From JASHVB01 sp035535035 (GTDB lineage Bacteria > Pseudomonadota > Alphaproteobacteria > Acetobacterales > Acetobacteraceae), in NCBI GenBank assembly GCA_035535035.1, contig DATLQW010000125.1, forward strand, positions 9,724 through 73,723: a stretch of 64,000 nt of DNA, written 5' to 3'. Below are positions 42,607 to 51,095 of this stretch, piece by piece. The translations under genes and the position numbers were made by a program. Each line of letters begins with the position of its first letter. Position 1 is the stretch's first letter. The notes beneath the pieces are model-generated. The model was not told where the DNA came from. It made no database searches and saw nothing but the letters and a program-made list of their open reading frames with translations.

Positions 42607-42891
42607 AACCCTTGCTTACGCCGCCGCATGCCGCACCAAGCGGCAAGGTTGCCCGGCCCCGATCCGCCAGCCAGAACCATGCACCAATTCCCCCACCTGC
42701 CGCCGCTGCGCCGTCCGAGCGGGCCGGAGACCGACCTCATCGACGTGTTGCCAGAACCCCTTGCACCAATTCGCCCGCCCTTTCGGCAAGCCAGGACAGC
42801 CAGGGGCGGGCAGAACCCCATACACCATGCGCAGTCGCCCGACCGGCGCTGTCCACCGTCTCGCCCGGAATCGGCCTGGCCGACATTTATG

Positions 42892-42920
42892 TTGACAAAT
42901 TGTCGATAACATTGTTATTA
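42892..42920 (+). promoter_or_regulatory. Near-consensus promoter with dyad
   Basis: TTGACA (42892-42897), a 17-base spacer and TTATTA (42915-42920) form the best promoter seen in this window. GACAAATTGTC overlaps the -35 as an 11-bp dyad, a possible operator. The predicted start is at 42927-42928, on the ATG of the following gene, which would be leaderless. Confidence 0.7.
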
Positions 42921-42927
42921 GTGCGGG

Positions 42928-43758
42928 ATGCAGCGCGCCGCGACCGCCACTCCCTGTCCTGCCTCTACCCACGATCCCCAACCGGATCCGCCCGCCCGCA
43001 CCATGCCTGCGCGCATCGCCGCGCTGCTGCACACCGTTCGCATCCTGCTGGGCTACGGCCGCCATCTCGCCGAGACCGCGAAGCACCGCTCCGCCAGCCC
43101 CGACTTCGACGCCATCGCGGCCTGCTTCGGCACCGGCAGGCTGTATGCGATCCTCGCCCACCTGCAACGCGGCATCCTGCGTGCCACCGCGCTGCAGCGC
43201 GTGCTGCTCGCGCGCGCGGCGCGGGGCCGGGATATCGGCTTCGTCGCGCGCCGCGAGCGCGCGACCGCGACACCGGCCGCGCCAGCCGATCCGCCAGTCG
43301 CCGAGCAACCGGCCGAGGTCCCCATCGCGCGCAAGGCCACCGCGCGGCCGTCCCGCCCGGCCGGTTGGAACGATCCAGAACTGTTCATGCCGACGTTGGA
43401 GGAACTCGAGGCGCAGGTGCGCCGCCGCCCGCTTGGCCGCACCATTGTCGATATCTGCCTTGACCTGGCGGTGGTGCCCGGCTTCTGCACCGGTCCGTTC
43501 TGGAACGAGCTGTTCGACAGCATCCGATTGCACGGGGGCACTGTCGTCACCCTGATGCAGGAGAAGATGCGCCGACAGGAGGCGTTCTGCCAGGAGCAGG
43601 ACGGAAAGCCGGGGAGCAACTGGGACCGGCTGGAGCTGACACGGGATGCGCTTCGCCGGGTGCTGGGGTTCTTCATCGGCGAGGCGGCGGACGATCCATC
43701 CGATCCGTTACCGGAACCATATGCGCAGGCCGCGGCGGTGGCCACCGGCCCGCCCTGA
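42928..43758 (+). CDS. Unrecognised 276-residue protein
   Basis: Soluble protein with no signal peptide. Its first half is Ala/Leu/Arg-rich (IAALLHTVRILLGYGRHLA), then a Pro/Ala linker (about residues 110-150), then a Trp- and Asp-bearing domain with GWNDPELFMPTLEELEAQV and QEKMRRQEAFCQEQDGKPG. I recall related hypothetical proteins in Acetobacteraceae, often several per genome, but no function. The ATG 42928 coincides with the transcription start of a strong promoter; ATG 43003 (MPARIAALL) may be the alternative start. Confidence 0.65.
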   Translation: MQRAATATPCPASTHDPQPDPPARTMPARIAALLHTVRILLGYGRHLAETAKHRSASPDFDAIAACFGTGRLYAILAHLQRGILRATALQRVLLARAARGRDIGFVARRERATATPAAPADPPVAEQPAEVPIARKATARPSRPAGWNDPELFMPTLEELEAQVRRRPLGRTIVDICLDLAVVPGFCTGPFWNELFDSIRLHGGTVVTLMQEKMRRQEAFCQEQDGKPGSNWDRLELTRDALRRVLGFFIGEAADDPSDPLPEPYAQAAAVATGPP

Positions 43759-44112
43759 ACCCAGCGCACACATCGAGGCAAAGCGCGCGCATGGGACCGG
43801 ATTATGGCCGGCTCCGGCGTTCCGATTCGTGCCGCTGTCAGGGCTTTCTTACGCACGCATACGGGGGCACCGGGCGGCGCCTGAGTTGGCACGGACAACG
43901 GTAAAAATTCTAACACGGAGACCACGAAGAACCACGGAGGGCCACGGAGGTCGTTTGTCCACCCCGATCAGTCGGGGAAATACGCGCTCTCCGTGGCTCT
44001 CCGTGCCCTCCGTGTTAAAAGCCTCCTTCATTGCCGCGGGCAAGCCATTGCCATGTTCCCACCGGCTGCCGATCCAGCGCGGGCACATTCAAATTTCTAC
44101 TCTCCCCGTGCC
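43759..44112. other. Intergenic region with CTCCGTG hairpin
   Basis: About 350 bases without a gene. The main content is an inverted repeat pair of the CACGGAG type (43911-43949 and 43987-44017). It separates the 276-aa gene from the convergent tyrA and may terminate both. The rest shows nothing I recognise. Confidence 0.6.
43911..44017. repeat. CACGGAG/CTCCGTG inverted repeat
   Basis: The left arm begins TAACACGGAG and holds two further CCACGGAG units; the right arm ends CTCCGTGTTA with matching CTCCGTG units. Together they could fold into a long branched hairpin. Arrays of this CACGGAG type occur between genes in phylogenetically distant bacteria. Confidence 0.8.
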
Positions 44113-45000
44113 CTACGCCTGCTTCAGCTCGATCAAACTCCGCCGGATCTTCCGCCCGCGCTCCACCATGTCCTCGATATACGCCGCATCCCCCCAGCGC
44201 ACCGCGCGCGACATCGCCTGCGCGTCCTCCATGAAGCGCGCCAGCATCTCCAGCAGCGCCTCGCGGTTATTGAGGAAAATATCGCGCCACATCACCGGAT
44301 CGCTCGCCGCGATGCGGGTGAAGTCGCGGAAGCCGGACGCGGCGAAATTCAGCACCTCCTGGCGGCTTTCGCCCGCCAGGTCGTCGGCGGTGCCGCAGAT
44401 GGTGAAGGCGATCAAATGCGGCAGGTGGGAAACAATCGCCAGCACCCGGTCGTGGTGCGCCGGCTCCATCTGCTCGATCATCGAGCCGCAGCGCCGCCAG
44501 AGTTCGGCGATCTTCTCCACCGCCGCCGCGTCGGTGCCGGGCGGCGGAGTCAGCAGCGTCCAGCGCCCCTCGAACAGCGTGGTGAACCCCGCATCGGGCC
44601 CGGAATACTCGGTGCCCGCCACCGGATGCGCCGGCACGAAATGCACGCCCGCCGGCACCAGCGGCCCCACGTCGCGAATGACAGATTGCTTGGTGGACCC
44701 CACGTCGGTCAGAATCGCCCCCGGCGCCAGATGCGGCGCGATCCGCGCGGCCAGCTCGGCGAACGCCCCCACCGGCGCGGCCAGCATCACACAATCCGCG
44801 CCTTCCACCGCCCGCGCCGGGTCCAGCTCCACCCGGTCGGCGAAGCCCAGTTGCACGACACGATCCAGCGTCTTCTGGGTGCGCGCGCTGACCACGATTT
44901 CGCCCGCCAGGTCGCCACGCTCCCGCGCGATGCGGGCAACGGAACTGCCGATCAGCCCTACCCCGAGCAACGCCAGCCGACGGAAGAGAGGCTCAGCCAC
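44113..45000 (-). CDS. tyrA: Prephenate dehydrogenase (tyrosine branch)
   Basis: NAD(P)-dependent decarboxylating oxidation of prephenate or arogenate to the tyrosine precursor. Of 295 residues, the Rossmann start is LALLGVGLIGSSVARIA. The catalytic His is in FVPAHPVAGTE, and the helical C-terminal domain has HLPHLIAFT. The length is that of the cyclohexadienyl/TyrC type. The start overlaps the hisC end by 8 bases, so it is the last gene of an AroQ-hisC-tyrA operon. Confidence 0.95.
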   Translation of the reverse strand: MAEPLFRRLALLGVGLIGSSVARIARERGDLAGEIVVSARTQKTLDRVVQLGFADRVELDPARAVEGADCVMLAAPVGAFAELAARIAPHLAPGAILTDVGSTKQSVIRDVGPLVPAGVHFVPAHPVAGTEYSGPDAGFTTLFEGRWTLLTPPPGTDAAAVEKIAELWRRCGSMIEQMEPAHHDRVLAIVSHLPHLIAFTICGTADDLAGESRQEVLNFAASGFRDFTRIAASDPVMWRDIFLNNREALLEMLARFMEDAQAMSRAVRWGDAAYIEDMVERGRKIRRSLIELKQA

Positions 45001-46087
45001 GGCTTTCCCGCATGAAGCCGGTCAGCGCCTCGACCACCGCCTGCACCTCTTCCGCCGTGCCGACCGTGACGCGCAGGCAATGCGGCAGCCCATAGCCGCG
45101 CACGCCCCGCACGATGATGCCGCGCCTGCGCAGGAACCCGTCAGCCGCCTCGGCTTTTCCCTCCGTGCCGAAATCGGCCAGCACGAAATTGCCCTCGCTC
45201 GGCCAGACCTTGATGCCCGCCGCTTCCAGCCCCGCCGCCAGCTTCGGCCGCCACTCCGCATTATGGTCGCGGCCCTTCTCCACCCAGCCCTGTTCCGCCA
45301 GCGCCGCGATCGCCGCCGCCTGCGCCGCCACCGAAACGTTGAACGGCCCGCGCACCCGGTTCAGCACATCCACCACGTCCGCCGGCGCGTAGCACCAGCC
45401 GATGCGCATGCCACCCAGCCCGAACACTTTCGAGAACGTCCGGGTCATCACCGTGTTGTCGGTGGCATCGACCAGTTCCACCCCCGCGTCATAATCGGCG
45501 CGCGTGACGTATTCGGCGTAGGCGGCATCCACCACCAGCAGCACCTCGGGCGGCAGGCCGGCGCGCAGCCGCGCCACCCCGTCCCGCGGCAGCATGGAGC
45601 CCGTGGGATTGTTCGGATTGGCCAGGAACATCAGCCGCGTCGCCGGCGACACCGCCGCCAGCATGGCGTCCACGTCGGCAGCCAGATGGCGTTCGGGCAC
45701 CTTGATGACCCGGCTGCCGGCATAGGTCCCGGCGATGTAATAGATCGAGAACCCGTGCGCCGACATCACGATGTCCCGCCCCGGTCCGCCGTAGGCCAGG
45801 CAGAATTGATAGATCAGGTCGTCGGAGCCGGCGCCGCAGACGATGCGCGCCGGGTCCAGCCTCCAGCGCCGGCCGATCGCTTCCCGCAGCGCGTCGGCGC
45901 CGCCATCGGGGTAGCGATACACCTCCTCCGCGACACGGCGGATGGCTTCCCGTGCGCCGGGCGGCACGCCGAACGCGCCCTCGTTGGAAGACAGCTTGAT
46001 GGTGCGGTTGATGCCGGGCAGCGTCGATTCACCGCCGATATAGGGTGAGATGGTCAGCACCTCGGGACGCGGGCGCGGCGTGGTCAT
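44993..46087 (-). CDS. hisC: Histidinol-phosphate aminotransferase
   Basis: PLP aminotransferase of 364 residues. The PLP-lysine is in RTFSKVFGLGGMRIGW, and LSSNEGAFG, FLANPNNPTG and VVDAAYAEY are the fold-type I landmarks of HisC. In this genomic context, between a chorismate mutase and a prephenate dehydrogenase gene, it may also transaminate aromatic oxo-acids, as HisC homologues of alphaproteobacteria are known to do. It overlaps the upstream gene by 4 bases (ATGA) and tyrA by 8. Confidence 0.93.
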   Translation of the reverse strand: MTTPRPRPEVLTISPYIGGESTLPGINRTIKLSSNEGAFGVPPGAREAIRRVAEEVYRYPDGGADALREAIGRRWRLDPARIVCGAGSDDLIYQFCLAYGGPGRDIVMSAHGFSIYYIAGTYAGSRVIKVPERHLAADVDAMLAAVSPATRLMFLANPNNPTGSMLPRDGVARLRAGLPPEVLLVVDAAYAEYVTRADYDAGVELVDATDNTVMTRTFSKVFGLGGMRIGWCYAPADVVDVLNRVRGPFNVSVAAQAAAIAALAEQGWVEKGRDHNAEWRPKLAAGLEAAGIKVWPSEGNFVLADFGTEGKAEAADGFLRRRGIIVRGVRGYGLPHCLRVTVGTAEEVQAVVEALTGFMRESRG

Positions 46088-46983
46088 GCGGCACCTCCCA
46101 CCGGCACCGCGTAGCCGCCCAGCACGATCGGCCGGCGCGCGGCGGCCAGCGCGTCCAGCCGCTTGTCGTGCGCCGCCACGTGGCCCTCCACCTCAACCAG
46201 CGCATGCGCCACCGGTGCGCCCGGGTCGCGCCGCAGCAGCACCATGCCCGGGGCGAACCCCGCCGCGGTCAGCGCGGCGGTCAGCTTGGCGCGACTCACG
46301 TCTTCCTCCAGCTCCAGCCCGATCAGCGAGCGGTCCTGTTCGCTGGCATCCGGCGGGAATGGCGCCACCACCAACGCCTGCACCGAGGGGCTGCCCTCCG
46401 CCCGCGGCACCCAGAACGGCAGCCGGGCAACCACGTGGATGTCCGGATGCAGCAGCGCGGTCCACCAGCCTTCGGTTTCCGAGGGCAGCGGGAGGACAGC
46501 GACCGAGGCGGTGCCGGCGGACAGTTCGCCGATCGCCTGGGACGGGCTGTGGTGGGCGCGCAGCGGCGTCAGCGCGCCGTATTGCTCGCGCGCGAGCTGG
46601 GTGTACGCGGCGCCGGGATGCGGGTCGCAGACCGCAAGGCCAAACCCGCCCTGCATCGACGTGGTGGCAGCCAGCAGCTCCCGCCAGATGCGGTACAGCG
46701 CCTGCGGCGGCAGCGATCCCTGGTGACGCAACAGCAGGCGCCGGATGATCGAAGCCTCCCGCCCCGGCCGCAACGCGCTGCGCTTGCCGGACTGCGCCAC
46801 CGCCTCCACCACATGGGCGCGGCGCATCAGCAGGTCATGCATCGCGTCATCGATCGCATCGAGCTCGGCACGCAGCGCGGCGAGGCCGTTGCCTTGCGCG
46901 GCGCGCCAGCCGTCGAACGGGTCCGGTTCCCCGGTGTCCGAGGTCGCTGGCGGGATAGCTTCGATCGGGGCGGGGCTCGACAT
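46084..46983 (-). CDS. Chorismate mutase with degenerate prephenate dehydratase-like region
   Basis: Protein of 299 residues. The AroQ-type mutase domain is at about 35-95 (LAALRAELDAIDDAMHDLLM and SGKRSALRPGREASIIRRLL). The rest resembles prephenate dehydratase, with an ACT-like tail (DRSLIGLELEEDVS...VAHALVEVEGHV), but the T-R-F catalytic motif of dehydratase is replaced by VQALVVAPF. Hence mutase activity is expected, dehydratase doubtful. ATG 46983 gives the family length. It heads the hisC-tyrA operon and diverges from metX. Confidence 0.88.
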   Translation of the reverse strand: MSSPAPIEAIPPATSDTGEPDPFDGWRAAQGNGLAALRAELDAIDDAMHDLLMRRAHVVEAVAQSGKRSALRPGREASIIRRLLLRHQGSLPPQALYRIWRELLAATTSMQGGFGLAVCDPHPGAAYTQLAREQYGALTPLRAHHSPSQAIGELSAGTASVAVLPLPSETEGWWTALLHPDIHVVARLPFWVPRAEGSPSVQALVVAPFPPDASEQDRSLIGLELEEDVSRAKLTAALTAAGFAPGMVLLRRDPGAPVAHALVEVEGHVAAHDKRLDALAAARRPIVLGGYAVPVGGAA

Positions 46984-47108
46984 CGTTATCGCCGGAGGGG
47001 ACGCGAAACAGATAGCGTCATGCGTGCCCTGCTGCAAACTATGCTCGATCGTCGGGCCGCGGGCGCGAGGTTGCGGGGGAGCCGGGCGCGGCCTATGCAA
47101 TCGCCGCG
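46984..47108. other. Divergent promoter region, AroQ and metX
   Basis: 125 bases lie between two divergent starts. The candidate box AAACTATGC is near 47035, but no clear pair of -35/-10 boxes and no SAM riboswitch fold was found by eye. Confidence 0.35.
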
Positions 47109-48269
47109 ATGGACCAGATCACCACGCTCGCCCGGGTTGCGCATACCCACGTCACGTTCGACGACGGGCTGGTGCTGGAATGTGGCGCCACCCTGCCGCG
47201 GCTGACCGTGGCGTATCGCACCTACGGCACGCTGAACGCCGCGCGGACAAACGCGGTGCTGGTGTGCCATGCGCTGACCCTCGACCAGTATGTCGCCGAA
47301 CCCCACCCGATGACCGGCAAGGAAGGCTGGTGGGAGCAGGTGGTGGGGTCGGGCCGGCCAGTCGATACCAACCGGTTCTTCGTCATCTGCGCCAACGTGC
47401 TCGGCGGCTGCATGGGCTCCACCGGCCCGCGGTCCGAGCGCGAGGATCGTCCCAGCCAGCTTTGGGGCACCGATTTTCCGGCAGTGACGATCCGCGACAT
47501 GGTCCGGGCCCAAAAACGGCTGATCGACCATCTGGGAATTACGCGGCTGTTCGCGGTGCTGGGCGGCTCGATGGGCGGCATGCAGGTGCTGGAATGGGTG
47601 GCTTCGTACCCGGATGCGGTGTTCGCGGCGCTGCCGATCGCCTGCGCCGCGTATCACTCGGCGCAGAACATCGCGTTCCACGAGGTTGGGCGGCAGGCGA
47701 TCTTCGCCGATCCGGACTGGCAGGGTGGCCGGTATTGGGAGACCGGGCGGGTGCCGGCGCGCGGGCTGGCGGTGGCGCGGATGTGCGCGCACATCACCTA
47801 CCTTTCGGAACAGGCGCTGACGCGGAAATTCGGCCGGCGGATTCAGAACGCGCCGAAGGATTCGACCGAAGCGATGCGGCTGTTCGGCGAGATGTTCGAG
47901 GTGGAGAGCTACCTGCGCCACCAGGGCAGCACCTTCGTGCAGCGCTTCGACGCCAATTCGTATCTGACCCTCACTCGGGCGATGGACTATTTCGACCTTG
48001 CGGTGGACTACCAGGGCGACGTGGCGAACGCGTTCCGCGGCACCAAGACGCGGTTCCTGCTGGTGTCTTTCACCTCGGACTGGCTGTTCCCGACTGCCGA
48101 GAGCCGCTCGATCGCGCGGGCGCTGAACCGGGCGGGGGCGAACGTGTCGTTCGTGGAGATCCCGACCGACAAGGGGCACGATGCGTTCCTGCTGGAGGAG
48201 CCGGATTTCCACCGTACGCTGGCGGGGTTCCTCGCCGGGTGCGCGGTGCATGCGGGGCTTGCCGGGTAG
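47109..48269 (+). CDS. metX: Homoserine O-acetyltransferase
   Basis: Acetylates homoserine with acetyl-CoA, the first step of the transsulfuration or direct sulfhydrylation route to methionine. An alpha/beta hydrolase fold of 386 residues: the nucleophile elbow is VLGGSMGGMQVLEW, and the catalytic Asp and His lie in SFTSDWLFPTAES and IPTDKGHDAFLLEE. In many alphaproteobacteria metW follows metX; here none does within the next 680 bases. It cooperates with metC at 39498. Confidence 0.95.
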   Translation: MDQITTLARVAHTHVTFDDGLVLECGATLPRLTVAYRTYGTLNAARTNAVLVCHALTLDQYVAEPHPMTGKEGWWEQVVGSGRPVDTNRFFVICANVLGGCMGSTGPRSEREDRPSQLWGTDFPAVTIRDMVRAQKRLIDHLGITRLFAVLGGSMGGMQVLEWVASYPDAVFAALPIACAAYHSAQNIAFHEVGRQAIFADPDWQGGRYWETGRVPARGLAVARMCAHITYLSEQALTRKFGRRIQNAPKDSTEAMRLFGEMFEVESYLRHQGSTFVQRFDANSYLTLTRAMDYFDLAVDYQGDVANAFRGTKTRFLLVSFTSDWLFPTAESRSIARALNRAGANVSFVEIPTDKGHDAFLLEEPDFHRTLAGFLAGCAVHAGLAG

Positions 48270-48955
48270 CGCCGGACGTCGGATCGCAAGCCGCTTGAGC
48301 TGCGCGCACTATGGTCCTGAGCAAGTATCGCTATCTCAAACGACTGTGAAGTTCAATCCGGCCGGCGGGGGAGCGCGATTCGTCTTCACGGAACAAACGG
48401 CGCTTCCGGATGATTATGAAACCGCGGCCAGCTCGAGCAGGGGACGCGTGGGTTGCTGGACAAGGTTGACGCGGTGTTGCGGGGCGGCATGCGCGGTTGA
48501 ACGGCGGCTGTGCGGTGATGCACGCTCACTCCCGCCGGGCGGCCATTTCCCCCAGATGTTGACACGCTGCGCTCCACGCCCGACCATTGGCTGGAAAGTG
48601 AGGAAGACCTCGTCTGGCGCTTTGCCCCTCGGCTGTTGCAATGAGGCAAGGCAACGCGAGATCGTCCGATGATCGTTGTGTGCTGGCGGGACACCGTGTG
48701 ATGCAGAGATCGGCCCCATGACCGCTTTGACAGCCCCGCGGCAGCGGGCCCCGGCTGCGGCCATGGCTTGGCCGCGCCTGCATCCCGGGCCACGTGGCCA
48801 CCTCTTTTGCCGCCGCCTTGCCGCGGCCCAATTCCCGATCCCCGGGCTGCCTCCCGGTCGCGACCGCGGCGGTCGCGCCGGTCGAGAGGCGCCGCACCCA
48901 TCGAAAGAGTAAAGCCTGCGAACCAAGCCTGACAACAATTACAGGAGAGTCCACC
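48270..48955. other. 686-base gap with decayed genes
   Basis: No intact gene. The segment holds the AHSA1-like remnant at 48343-48500. A minor frame (DHWLESEEDLVWRFAPRL, around 48590) also looks protein-like but cannot be placed. The 507-aa gene begins after this stretch, with AGGAG at 48943-48947. Confidence 0.5.
48343..48500 (+). pseudogene. AHSA1/SRPBCC protein remnant, frameshifted
   Basis: One frame reads TVKFNPAGGGARFVFTEQTA then LPDDYETA; the next frame continues with EQGTRGLLDKVDAVLRGG and a TGA. Joined, these form the C-terminal half of an SRPBCC/AHSA1 (activator of Hsp90-like) domain, a common regulator- or dioxygenase-associated fold. The 158-base length is not a multiple of three, and the N-terminal half is missing, so the gene is broken. 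Confidence 0.6.
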
Positions 48956-50479
48956 ATGCCGGAACGGGTCCGTTTTGCCGACGACATAGAGCCGCTGGTC
49001 CAGTTCATCGAGGAAACGCCGCGATCCGAGATCCTGGATCGCACGCTGGAGAAGCTGCGCGCCGGGGTATCGACGCAAACCATGCTGATGGCCTCGGCCC
49101 TCGCGGTGACGCGCTCGTCCGACCTGCCGCCGGGCCATCACGGCGGCCCGCTGCATCCGCTGGCCGGCATGTACGCGATCACGAAGCTGGTCGGCCGCCT
49201 GGAGGGAGAAGACAGCTTCCTCCCGATCCTGCAGCACGTGGCCCTGGCCAACAAACACGTTCACGACCCGGTCACCGCGCCCTTCGCCCTGCTGGAATTC
49301 GCGCCGCTGGATGCCAGCGACACCGGCTCGAGCAGATCTGAAGACCTCGCCGCGGACGGCAGCGGGGAGGTGTCGAACGCACGTGGCGTCGAGGCGACCA
49401 AGGCGGCCTTTCTCACCGCCTGCAGCCGCGGCGAAAGCAACAAGGCCGACCATCTTTTCCAGTGGCTGTGGCAGAATGTCCCGCCGATCGAGGCGTTCGA
49501 TCTGCTGCTCACCGTCGCCATTCCCAAGAATGCCCTGGACGACCATTACTTCCTGTTTCCCGCTTACACCTGGCGCGGCCTGGAGTTGCTCGGGCAGGAG
49601 TATCTCCCGGTTCTGATGCGTCCGGCCGTGCGCTACGTGGCGCGCTTCCCCACCCAGCGGGCGGTCCCGGAGGTCGATGCGCTGATCGAAAAGCATGAGT
49701 TGCTGACCCGCATCCTGCGCCAGCGGACCGGTGACGATGAAACCGCGGCGATCGGCCAGGTGGGCGAGGCCATCGGGCACTGCGACTCCTATTCCGAAAT
49801 TCCGGTGTTGCTGGCCCAGGCCCTGGCGGACGGCTTGTCCATGGAAGGCGCCGGCGAAGCCCTGTCGATCGGCGCGGCCGGTCTGTTCATGCGCTCGCTG
49901 ACCGGCAATCCCATGGATGTCCACCTGCACACCAGCGCCAATCTGCGCCGCTATCTGCTCCGGCTCGACGGCCTCAGCATGCGCAACAAGCTGCAAATCC
50001 TGCTGCTCTGGCACACCGGTCCCGAGGTGAAATCGACGCAGTACCGGATGGAGCCGGCGCCGCAGCCGGATCCAGCCGCGGTCGCCGCCTTGCCGCACCG
50101 CACGCAGGACGAATTGCTCGAGGCCATCACGCAGAGCATCTACCAGCAGCCGCCGACCGACTGGTCCACGGTCACCAACCTGGGCCGGATGCGGGCCGTG
50201 CCGGAGGTGAAGGGCACGGTCAACCTGGCACAGCAATACGTGCAGCTCCGCTATGACCCGGAAGTGCTGATGAAGCGGCTCGGCGAGATCGTGTGCCACG
50301 ACAATTTCACCGAGATGCACGCCTTCAAGCATCACCAGGCGATCGTGGAGGAATTCTACGCCACCCGTGAGCCGTGGCGCTGGATGCACCTGGTCTGCGG
50401 CGTCCAGGCCGCGGCGATTTCCTTCGGCAAGAACATGGAAATCTTCGAGGAAGCCCTGGAACTGCTGCACGCCGCCTAG
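48956..50479 (+). CDS. Unrecognised 507-residue His-rich helical protein
   Basis: Large soluble protein without signal peptide or membrane helix. Helix-rich, with recurring His motifs: PGHHGGPLHPLAGM (about residue 60), LANKHVHDP, DDHYFLFPAYTW, MDVHLHTSANL and TEMHAFKHH near the C-terminus. The spacing suggests metal or haem ligands. I considered the questin-oxidase-like family (PF14027), but the match is too weak to name. AGGAG at 48943-48947 supports ATG 48956. It ends at a terminator and stands alone. Confidence 0.7.
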   Translation: MPERVRFADDIEPLVQFIEETPRSEILDRTLEKLRAGVSTQTMLMASALAVTRSSDLPPGHHGGPLHPLAGMYAITKLVGRLEGEDSFLPILQHVALANKHVHDPVTAPFALLEFAPLDASDTGSSRSEDLAADGSGEVSNARGVEATKAAFLTACSRGESNKADHLFQWLWQNVPPIEAFDLLLTVAIPKNALDDHYFLFPAYTWRGLELLGQEYLPVLMRPAVRYVARFPTQRAVPEVDALIEKHELLTRILRQRTGDDETAAIGQVGEAIGHCDSYSEIPVLLAQALADGLSMEGAGEALSIGAAGLFMRSLTGNPMDVHLHTSANLRRYLLRLDGLSMRNKLQILLLWHTGPEVKSTQYRMEPAPQPDPAAVAALPHRTQDELLEAITQSIYQQPPTDWSTVTNLGRMRAVPEVKGTVNLAQQYVQLRYDPEVLMKRLGEIVCHDNFTEMHAFKHHQAIVEEFYATREPWRWMHLVCGVQAAAISFGKNMEIFEEALELLHAA

Positions 50480-50493
50480 CCCTTTGTGGGTAA

Positions 50494-50518
50494 ACCGGGA
50501 GGCTTCGTGCCTCCCGGT
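50494..50518. terminator. Bidirectional hairpin between convergent genes
   Basis: ACCGGGAGGC and its exact complement GCCTCCCGGT (10 bp each) with a TTCGT loop lie between the 507-aa gene stop (50479) and the ogt stop (50541). Confidence 0.85.
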
Positions 50519-50540
50519 CTGCCGCACGCGGGACGGCGCT

Positions 50541-51095
50541 TTAAGCCGCACGCGCCTGACGCACTGGCCTTTCGCGGAAAGCGGCACCCTCGTGCTCAAG
50601 TAGCCATCGTTTGCGCTCGATCCCGCCGCCGTAGCCGGTTAGCGAGCCATCGGCGCCAATCACGCGATGACACGGCACCACCACGCTGATTGGATTGGCC
50701 CCGTTCGCCAGGCCAACCGCGCGCATCGATTTGGGACATCCCAGCTTCGCCGCCAAGGCACCGTAGCTGAGCGTCTCGCCCGGTGCGATCGTGGTAAGAG
50801 CCATCCATACGCTGCGTTGGAACGGAGTGCCGGCCGTGCGCCATTCGATGGCACCCAGACATCCGAGCTCCCCTTCGAAGTAGCGCCGCAGCCTGCGTCT
50901 GACGTTTCCCGGCGCGGCACCCGGTTCCACCACGACCGATCCGTAGTGCCGGCGAAGCAGGCGGGCCATGCCGGATTCGCGATCGGCCCAATCGAGCGCA
51001 CGCAGGTAGCCGGCCTCATCGGTGACGATCAGCGATTCGCCGATTGGCGTGCCCAGCCGATCCAGCCGGAGGCGTTCAGGCGGCTTGTGGGTCAT
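50541..51095 (-). CDS. ogt: Methylated-DNA--protein-cysteine methyltransferase
   Basis: Suicide enzyme of 184 residues that removes O6-methyl groups from guanine. The active-site motif is VVPCHRVIG with the acceptor Cys, and the recognition helix reads FQRSVWMALTTIAPGETLSYG. ATG 51095 is 19 bases inside the end of the upstream Ada-AlkA gene, so both are translated from one message. The two together form an alkylation-repair pair: this protein repairs O6-methylguanine, the other N-methyl purines. Confidence 0.96.
   Translation of the reverse strand: MTHKPPERLRLDRLGTPIGESLIVTDEAGYLRALDWADRESGMARLLRRHYGSVVVEPGAAPGNVRRRLRRYFEGELGCLGAIEWRTAGTPFQRSVWMALTTIAPGETLSYGALAAKLGCPKSMRAVGLANGANPISVVVPCHRVIGADGSLTGYGGGIERKRWLLEHEGAAFRERPVRQARAA

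Larger units (their letters stand above)
41701..42890. other. Long gene-poor, repeat-bearing region
   Basis: About 1.2 kb without a supported gene. It contains the degenerate element end at 41930-41985 (GGTCACC and GGTGACC dyad flanking TCAAACTGCCCCGCTACCG), a perfect 2 x 21-bp tandem repeat (42307-42348) and a 43-bp inverted-repeat pair (42443-42606). Small open frames on both strands lack homology I can recognise. Confidence 0.5.

Noticed and set aside
46984..47108. SAM-II riboswitch before metX
   Set aside because: Such switches occur before metX/metA in alphaproteobacteria, but the expected pseudoknot sequence could not be found by eye.
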